NCBI GenBank assembly: GCA_030604195.1
Contig: JAUVWI010000030.1
Coordinates: 1 to 39,791, forward strand
Source of the DNA: Spirochaetales bacterium
GTDB taxonomy: Bacteria; Spirochaetota; Spirochaetia; SZUA-6; DRHE01
Reading direction: 5' to 3'
DNA length: 39,791 bases
Shown here: positions 34,366 through 39,791 of the stretch, in pieces
How the letters are laid out: each line of letters opens with the position of its first letter
Position numbering within the stretch: position 1 is the first letter of the stretch
Notes under the pieces: model-generated
What the model was told of the DNA's origin: nothing
The model's database searches: none
Seen by the model: the letters and a program-made list of their open reading frames with translations, nothing else
Program-made: the position numbers and the translations under genes

Positions 34366-35739
34366 TTAAAAACTGTATTTTGCCTTTAGATAGAGTTCAT
34401 CATTATCTTTTACTCTGCCGAAAGCAGTCGAGTCTTTACCTTCCAACCAGCGAAAACCTATGGCAATCTCAGCATTGTCCACAGGATAGTAAGTAATTTC
34501 AGGCGCTAAAATAAGAGCATAATTATTTTCGATGTCATTAAAATCTTTTATTTCCACGCCGCCGCTGATTGGTATTATTTTCAGCCGATCATTCAGGAGC
34601 TTCCATTCCATACCAAACATAAAATAATCTTCCAGATTTTCGGTCTCTCTTTCATGGATAAAACCATGTAGGTATTGTCCATTTATATAAATACCGTTTT
34701 TGAAGGTATAATCAAGGCCAACAACATATTTAACATATGGCTCATCAGACAGAGCGATTGATTCCTCAATTCCACCTCCAGCGGCAGTTGAGTCGGTTGT
34801 AAGTGGAATTTCTTCGGGGAAAAACACTGCTGCTTCAGCCCAGACACCAACACCGAATATATCTCCCGCCGCATCCATGCCTGCTATATGCATCCGGGGA
34901 AAGACGAGCTCGCTTGCTATATCTACAACCGGAGCGCCTGTTAGTGTTACTTTTCTCGCCACAACTAAATCATCTCTGCCGTAGAGGTAACTCAAAGAGA
35001 TATCGTAACCTAAAAGGTACATTGAGCTCTTTACGCCAACAGTGGCGCCCTCCATCAGATTGTTTTCAGGCATAATAATAGTATCAGTTTGTGAACCCAG
35101 GGTCAGGCCGGTCGGAAGTTCTAAGGGAGGAGATAAGGCAGAAGCCATATCGCCCCCAGGCAGAACAGCAGGCGTAAATATCGGTATGTATACAATAGTT
35201 AATGTAAGATCACCCAAATAACAGGAGGCTTTCAACCCGTCGGAACCCAGGTGTCTGCCGAAATCCCAGATGTCTTCAAGATCGTCCGGATTAAGATTAT
35301 CAGTCGGATTGAGCTTGTCCGCGGTACCCCAGGCAATACGCTGTCTTCCTATGCGCAGGTCAAGATTTTCAAAAAGAAATCCGTAGAGATCAACATAGGC
35401 CTCCCGTAAATCCATGCTCCAGGGGGAAAAATTATCCTTATCCATTAAATCTGAACTTGTTTGTATTTCAGGAAATTCCCAGGGATAGTCACAGGTGCTC
35501 AACCAGAATTCGCTGTAAAAATGTGCGTCCTCAAAAGGATCAACCTCTGCTTTTAAATCTAGCCGGTATTCATGCCAGGAAAGATCGAAATCATCTTCAA
35601 AAGTAAGACGATTATCAGCCTGCAGGTAACCATTCCAGGCAATACCGGAATTATAGCTTTCCTGGGCCGTAAGAGGATAGGAGATGCAGAGGAGCAGGAA
35701 TACTACCAATAATAGCAACAGACCCTTATTCACTTTCAT
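34366..35739 (-). CDS. DUF1302-like outer-membrane porin
   Basis: The 457-aa protein has a signal peptide (MKVNKGLLLLLVVFLLLCIS, cleavage near LTAQ). A mature part dominated by alternating amphipathic strands ends in an aromatic residue (LKAKYSF), as expected for an outer-membrane barrel. The stretch IGRQRIAWGTADKLNPTDNLNP near residues 138–159 is characteristic of DUF1302-type barrels, which are typically encoded with MMPL/RND pumps and LolA-like proteins, as here. Last gene of the minus-strand operon. It probably provides the outer-membrane end of a transport path; substrate unknown. Confidence 0.82.
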   Translation of the reverse strand: MKVNKGLLLLLVVFLLLCISYPLTAQESYNSGIAWNGYLQADNRLTFEDDFDLSWHEYRLDLKAEVDPFEDAHFYSEFWLSTCDYPWEFPEIQTSSDLMDKDNFSPWSMDLREAYVDLYGFLFENLDLRIGRQRIAWGTADKLNPTDNLNPDDLEDIWDFGRHLGSDGLKASCYLGDLTLTIVYIPIFTPAVLPGGDMASALSPPLELPTGLTLGSQTDTIIMPENNLMEGATVGVKSSMYLLGYDISLSYLYGRDDLVVARKVTLTGAPVVDIASELVFPRMHIAGMDAAGDIFGVGVWAEAAVFFPEEIPLTTDSTAAGGGIEESIALSDEPYVKYVVGLDYTFKNGIYINGQYLHGFIHERETENLEDYFMFGMEWKLLNDRLKIIPISGGVEIKDFNDIENNYALILAPEITYYPVDNAEIAIGFRWLEGKDSTAFGRVKDNDELYLKAKYSF

Positions 35740-35753
35740 ATCAAACTTCCTTA

Positions 35754-36506
35754 TTATCTGCTCAAATAGCGTTTTGTGAATATATCATCGGATAATCCTG
35801 AGTCCAGAATCACATCCAGTAGAATCATTTTTGTTCTATGCATTGCTTTAAGATCTTCCATTTCAGATTCCCTGGATATCCAGTATCCATCTACTTGCTC
35901 TATTTTATCCCTTGTCATTAGCTTGTAAAGATTTGACGCTTTGTCGTAGAATTCGATCTTGGTTGGATAGAAATTGTCCTTTCTGACCCACACAATCAAT
36001 TTTGAATTGTCCGTTTGAATTCCTTTCTTGGGTTGGAGCTGGAGAATATAAAGATCTTCCTCTTTTTTGAGTAATTCAGGATTGTATTTTTCTGAAAAAT
36101 TCTTTGCTTCCATATCTTCGTAGGTAAAATCGGTCCCGGCGAATTTGGTATTTTTTACATGAGAAGCAATACGCCTTACCTTTTTAAAGGCAGGTAAATA
36201 GAGATACATAATATCATCAGGGAGTGAAAGGAAAGCAATTCCCTTCTGGTCGGCCGGTGATAAAAACTTCACCATTCTCTGGTCACTTCCTCTCTGAAGC
36301 ATACTCATCTCGCGTACTTTTTCTTTACCATTCTTATCAATCAGGATAAGTTTCACCTTTAAATCCTGATCTTTTGGAGCATTAAGCACATTGTCCATTT
36401 TTTCAAGAATTTGAGCTGCTGAGAACGAGATTTCCTGAGCCCAACTTTGCGAAATAAAGACAATGGTGCTAAATACTACAATACTTAAAACAATAACTCT
36501 TTTCAT
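35754..36506 (-). CDS. LolA-like outer-membrane lipoprotein-sorting protein family
   Basis: The 250-aa protein has a signal peptide (cleavage near SWAQ) and the LolA/LolB-type fold pattern: a beta-sheet shell with MLQRGSDQRMVKFLSPADQKG and FAGTDFTYEDMEAKNF. These are typical of the COG2834 family found beside RND pumps rather than of the chaperone LolA itself. In such operons it is thought to carry a hydrophobic ligand across the periplasm between the pump and the outer membrane. AAGGAG lies 9 bases before the ATG. It starts 48 bp after the RND stop, separated by an ATGCAT-rich palindrome. Confidence 0.85.
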   Translation of the reverse strand: MKRVIVLSIVVFSTIVFISQSWAQEISFSAAQILEKMDNVLNAPKDQDLKVKLILIDKNGKEKVREMSMLQRGSDQRMVKFLSPADQKGIAFLSLPDDIMYLYLPAFKKVRRIASHVKNTKFAGTDFTYEDMEAKNFSEKYNPELLKKEEDLYILQLQPKKGIQTDNSKLIVWVRKDNFYPTKIEFYDKASNLYKLMTRDKIEQVDGYWISRESEMEDLKAMHRTKMILLDVILDSGLSDDIFTKRYLSR

Positions 36507-36532
36507 TTTAATTCACTCCTTTTTCTTGAAAT

Positions 36533-36550
36533 ATGCATATGCATATGCAT
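36533..36550. repeat. Self-palindromic ATGCAT repeat between the RND and LolA-like genes
   Basis: ATGCATATGCATATGCAT is an 18-bp perfect palindrome made of three ATGCAT units joined by AT steps. It lies in the gap between the pump stop and the ribosome site of the next gene. It could be an operator, an internal promoter element or a small hairpin in the mRNA. Confidence 0.55.
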
Positions 36551-36553
36551 AAT

Positions 36554-38869
36554 CTATTTAAGATTATTCCCCTTTTTTTTGGTCAGAATCCTTTCCTTTG
36601 CCTTTTCCATGAATCTTTCGAAATCACCGACAAAACCGGCTTTAGTTACAAGTATTATAGCAGGCAGCAGCGTAATAGCACCGGCGCCTGAACCGATCAT
36701 GGTAATGGCAACAAGAACACCAAACCGTCGTAGAGGAATAACCTTTGCCATTAAAAGAACCAAAAAACCAGCCACAACAGTTATTACGTTGATTAATATC
36801 GCTTTGCCGGCTGTTTCCAGAGTCCTGTCCAGCGCTTCAAGTTCGGTTTCAGCCTTTTTAAATTCTTTCCGAAAGCGGCTTACAAAATGGATTGAGTAGT
36901 CTATTCCAATACCAATAGAGATACTTCCCACCAGCACGGTGGCAACATCCAGCGGAATTCCGAAAAAACCCATAAAACCAAAGACAATTAAAAGTGCAAA
37001 TACTATAGGCACCAGACCTATCAAGCCGCCGATAAATGAACGAAGTAGAATGACAAGACAGATAAAAACAAAAACAATGGCAAGAGATAAACTCTGCTTT
37101 TGACTGCGTAAGATACTGTCATCTAATTTCTGGTAGATAGAGGGCAAACCTGTTTGAGTGAAAACAACAAGTGGATTATCAACTTTTTCGATTTGTCTAT
37201 CAACATTTTCAGTTAAATCACGTATTCGCTTTGTATCTATATTTGAAATAGTTGCCTGTATTACTGCTTCTGTTTTATCTTCATTCACCAATTGACTCAT
37301 AATCTCCTCTCCTTCTAACAGGAACCAGAGATTACTGATTTTAGCTTTACTGTCCGGTATATCTTTACCTTCGCCCATTGCTTCAGCCATTTCTTTAATA
37401 AGGTAGGCAATGGATTGTGCATTACTGACATCATCCTGTGATTCCAAGAAATCTTCCATTTTTTCTATCTCTTTAAGAACCTTTGGGTCTTGAATATCTC
37501 CCTTGACTAAGATTTGAATAGGTATAGAGCCTCCGAACCTGGTCTCCAGAAGTTCTTCAGTTAATCGAATGCTGCTTCCTGGTTCAAAATAATCCAGCAT
37601 ATCAACTTTTCTATCGATTCTAGGTATTCCCAGAATACTTATAACTACAACAACAATCGCCACAGCAATAATTAGTTTTTCGTTCTTTAGAACCCACTCA
37701 CCAATCCTATCCATGAATTGAGTAATACCTTTCTTTCTATAGTCTTCATGAGCGTATCTTTTTCTATCTTCCACATGCAGCATTGATAATACAGAAGGAA
37801 CAAATGTTACCGATGTAATTAAAGCAAATAGAACTCCCAAGCTTGAAAAGATACCAAATTCACGGATCATATTCAGATATGAACCAAAAACAAAAGCAAT
37901 AAAGCCGGCAATTGTAGTTAACGCCGTAAGCATTACCGGTACCACGATTTCATTCAGCGCGTTCGTAAGATGGTTGGTTCCATCCTCATCTGTTGTTATT
38001 CCTTCATCAAATTTGCTTATTACATGTATACTATAGGCGCTTCCGACAGCAATAAGGATGACCGGAATAATATCTGAAATAACCGTAATGGGAATTTGCA
38101 GTATGCTCATTATGCCAAGTGTCCAGATAGTACTTATTGAAACAGAAAGTAGGGGCAGGAGAACACCTCTAAGGGTGCGAAAGCTCAAGAATAGTGAAAT
38201 AAAAATCAGTAAGAATATAATTGGTGTTAAAAAAAATATATCACTTAAAATGATATCGGTTACATCAATCATCTGGAAGGGAACCCCACCGAAATATACT
38301 TTTTCTTTTAAATTGGAATTATTAACTATCTCTTTCAACTGACGTGCAGTTTTGACCTGGTCAATCTCTTTTTGAAGCTTACAAATAATAAGTGTTGTCT
38401 TTGAATCCTCTGAGACCAATCGTCCTCGATACATATCTTTGGAAAGCGTATAGTTTTTAAGTTCCTGAAGTTCTTCGGGTGTTTCCGGTAATTCATATTC
38501 GTTAATGAGCCGGCCAATTTCCATTCCATACTCATCTGATTTTATGTCAATAACATTTGCTAAACTCGTTACAAAGGAGACCCCTTCCAGAAGTTTGAAT
38601 TGTGAAGATAGATAACTGAGTTTTTTAATTATCTCTTTATTGAAAATATCATCCGCTTCAATCGCAACCATTGCTAAAGAGGAACCGCCATATTCCTCGC
38701 CAACATAATTAAACAATTCTACATCCGGATCGTCCTGGGGAAGGTAGCTTATCATATCGGAATTGATCTTCAGGTCTTTCAGATAATATCCCATCACCAG
38801 TGTAATTAAAATAGTGCCAAGAATAATTATCCTACTGTTTTTAATAACGAGCCTGGAGAATATGTACAT
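36554..38869 (-). CDS. RND/MMPL-superfamily transporter
   Basis: The 771-aa inner-membrane protein has the RND layout: one N-terminal helix and a periplasmic loop domain (about 35–205). A five- to six-helix block follows (about 210–370), including VSISTIWTLGIMSILQIPITV and IIPVILIAVGSAYSIHVIS. A second helix-loop-helix-block repeat (about 400–755) contains the matching GSISIGIGIDYSIHFVSRF. The paired aspartate- or serine-bearing GxxxDY helices fit hopanoid/lipid-type MMPL exporters more than multidrug AcrB pumps. Proton-driven export of a lipid-like molecule is inferred. It follows the TetR gene by 64 bp and starts the effector part of the operon. Confidence 0.88.
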   Translation of the reverse strand: MYIFSRLVIKNSRIIILGTILITLVMGYYLKDLKINSDMISYLPQDDPDVELFNYVGEEYGGSSLAMVAIEADDIFNKEIIKKLSYLSSQFKLLEGVSFVTSLANVIDIKSDEYGMEIGRLINEYELPETPEELQELKNYTLSKDMYRGRLVSEDSKTTLIICKLQKEIDQVKTARQLKEIVNNSNLKEKVYFGGVPFQMIDVTDIILSDIFFLTPIIFLLIFISLFLSFRTLRGVLLPLLSVSISTIWTLGIMSILQIPITVISDIIPVILIAVGSAYSIHVISKFDEGITTDEDGTNHLTNALNEIVVPVMLTALTTIAGFIAFVFGSYLNMIREFGIFSSLGVLFALITSVTFVPSVLSMLHVEDRKRYAHEDYRKKGITQFMDRIGEWVLKNEKLIIAVAIVVVVISILGIPRIDRKVDMLDYFEPGSSIRLTEELLETRFGGSIPIQILVKGDIQDPKVLKEIEKMEDFLESQDDVSNAQSIAYLIKEMAEAMGEGKDIPDSKAKISNLWFLLEGEEIMSQLVNEDKTEAVIQATISNIDTKRIRDLTENVDRQIEKVDNPLVVFTQTGLPSIYQKLDDSILRSQKQSLSLAIVFVFICLVILLRSFIGGLIGLVPIVFALLIVFGFMGFFGIPLDVATVLVGSISIGIGIDYSIHFVSRFRKEFKKAETELEALDRTLETAGKAILINVITVVAGFLVLLMAKVIPLRRFGVLVAITMIGSGAGAITLLPAIILVTKAGFVGDFERFMEKAKERILTKKKGNNLK

Positions 38870-38933
38870 AAAAAATAACTCCTTCGAAAAATAGACTATA
38901 TAAGTTTTAAAGTTTAATATATGCTAAAAAAAA

Positions 38934-39527
38934 TTATGCCCTGACAATGCCCTTGAAAAGAATAGACAGAAGACAATCGATACTCTTATCAGTTTTTGAA
39001 ACATCATTTTCAGTAGCCCAAAGATATTCAAAACCCTTTAGAGCGGTGATCATAGAAAATGCTGTTAACTCAAAATCTTCAACAATAAAAATGCCTTTTT
39101 TTACTCCTCTATTCAAAATATCTTTAACCAGTTTAGTTTCTTCCCTGAAATATTTTTCCCGCATCTTTTCGATAAAACTATAATGTTCAAAATATTCATC
39201 CTTTAGAGCGCTGTAGAAATTCCCCAGCCGTTTAAGAATACGCATTCTTGTTATTACATAAACACGCAGTTCATTTTGGGGGTCATCTATCCGGCAAACA
39301 GCTTTGGATATTTCTTCTTTTAATAATTTACTTTCTTTTTCCACCACTGCCTGAAAAATATCCACTTTACTATTAAAATAATGGTAGATAGAGCTTTTCC
39401 CTTTGTGAGTTGCCCGGGCAATTTCATCCATTGTGGTTTTCCTGAAACCAAAATGGGCGAATATGTTACGAGCCACATCGATAATAATATCTCTAACTTC
39501 TTTTTGCTTTTCTGTAATATCTCTCAT
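38934..39527 (-). CDS. TetR-family transcriptional regulator
   Basis: The 197-aa protein has an N-terminal TetR helix-turn-helix (about residues 9–57: ARNIFAHFGFRKTTMDEIARATHKGKSSIYHYF; note the canonical FRKTTMDEIA and IYHYF). The C-terminal ligand-binding helical domain is variable, as usual for the family. It is transcribed with the RND pump downstream, so it probably represses the operon and is released by the pump substrate or another hydrophobic ligand. A GACA-N5-TGTC dyad at its predicted start point is a candidate operator. Confidence 0.9.
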   Translation of the reverse strand: MRDITEKQKEVRDIIIDVARNIFAHFGFRKTTMDEIARATHKGKSSIYHYFNSKVDIFQAVVEKESKLLKEEISKAVCRIDDPQNELRVYVITRMRILKRLGNFYSALKDEYFEHYSFIEKMREKYFREETKLVKDILNRGVKKGIFIVEDFELTAFSMITALKGFEYLWATENDVSKTDKSIDCLLSILFKGIVRA

Positions 39528-39554
39528 CTTAATATCTTAATGTTTGTATAATTC

Positions 39555-39567
39555 GACATATATTGTC
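39555..39567. promoter_or_regulatory. Candidate TetR operator at the operon promoter
   Basis: GACATATATTGTC has perfect 4-bp arms (GACA/TGTC) around TATAT and lies at the predicted start point of the TetR gene promoter. Its length and position suit autorepression by a TetR dimer; the short arms keep the confidence low. Confidence 0.45.
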
Positions 39568-39573
39568 CATTAG

Positions 39574-39602
39574 TATATAATATATCTTTTTGATCTTGTT
39601 AA
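39574..39602 (-). promoter_or_regulatory. Predicted promoter of the TetR–RND–LolA–DUF1302 operon
   Basis: On the minus strand TTAACA (39602–39597) is followed after 17 bp by TATATA (39579–39574), with a start point near 39567. This gives a leader of about 40 nt. The sequence between 39528 and 39634 holds only this promoter and the adjacent dyad. Confidence 0.5.
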
Positions 39603-39634
39603 ATCAAGCTTTTATTTGTAAACTCGCTGATTGT

Positions 39635-39791
39635 TCAGGCACTATTCTTCTTATTTTCAATTTTTTCAATATACTCTTCTTCCCATATTCCTCTGGTAAT
39701 ATTCTCCACCATTTCTCCATAGTGACACATCCCTCTGTAATAGAGATTGTCATTCAAGGCTATTTTTGCAGGTTCATCAGCAGGTTGAGCA
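39635..39791 (-). CDS. C-terminal part of an unknown gene, cut by the window edge
   Basis: An open frame enters from the right edge and stops at TGA (39637–39635), giving 51 residues that include YYRGMCHYGEMVENITRGIW and end with a Lys/Glu-rich tail. The amino-acid composition is protein-like, and stops are absent in this frame. I cannot identify the family. The gene would lie upstream of the TetR operon on the same strand but is separated from it by the predicted promoter. Confidence 0.5.
   Translation of the reverse strand, partial: AQPADEPAKIALNDNLYYRGMCHYGEMVENITRGIWEEEYIEKIENKKNSA

Noticed and set aside
1..39791. CRISPR arrays, tRNA or rRNA genes, insertion sequences or prophage genes
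   Set aside because: No regularly spaced direct repeats, cloverleaf-like sequences, transposase motifs or phage structural genes were noticed on either strand.

Overview
The window looks like a chromosome segment from a free-living, double-membrane spirochaete (Spirochaetales/Treponema-like lineage). This is inferred from gene content: two V-type (V/A) ATPase operons of the reduced spirochaetal layout E–DUF2764–A–B–D–I–K, a bactofilin, a map–htrA neighbourhood, and many lipoproteins and outer-membrane beta-barrel candidates. No rRNA or tRNA genes, transposases or CRISPR arrays were seen.

Region 1 (208–12044, + strand) is a tightly packed, probably single operon: a parvulin-type peptidyl-prolyl isomerase, nusB, a TPR protein, a bactofilin, methionine aminopeptidase, an HtrA-like lipoprotein protease, a phosphoribosyltransferase and a giant exported repeat protein (about 1750 aa; about a dozen chitobiase-C-terminal-like/Ig-like modules followed by a right-handed beta-helix). 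Envelope folding and quality-control factors are thus co-transcribed with a very large exported protein. A divergent partial gene leaves the window at the left edge.

Region 2 (12071–15561, - strand) carries an outer-membrane-protein candidate, a BNR/Asp-box lipoprotein and a 596-aa protein that resembles the FMN TIM-barrel nitronate monooxygenase/FabK superfamily. Region 3 (15712–16823, + strand) is a compact toxin–antitoxin-like pair: an Xre HTH–DUF6922 protein and an AbiEii-type nucleotidyltransferase. Its near-consensus promoter overlaps a perfect operator and seems to produce a leaderless mRNA.

Region 4 (16983–34309, + strand) is the centrepiece: two complete, paralogous V-type ATPase operons in tandem (16983–24446 and 27196–34309). 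Between them lie two lipoproteins, a small helical protein and a 132-aa orphan. Both K (c-ring) subunits carry the Na+-ligand pattern known from Enterococcus hirae NtpK, so both machines are predicted to be Na+ coupled. Neither operon contains recognisable C, F or G/H subunits; a DUF2764 protein sits in the equivalent slot. The promoter of the second operon is covered by two inverted repeats that the first operon lacks, suggesting separate control.

Region 5 (34366–39527, - strand) is a TetR–RND/MMPL–LolA-like–DUF1302-like envelope transport operon. A truncated gene of unknown function lies at the right edge.
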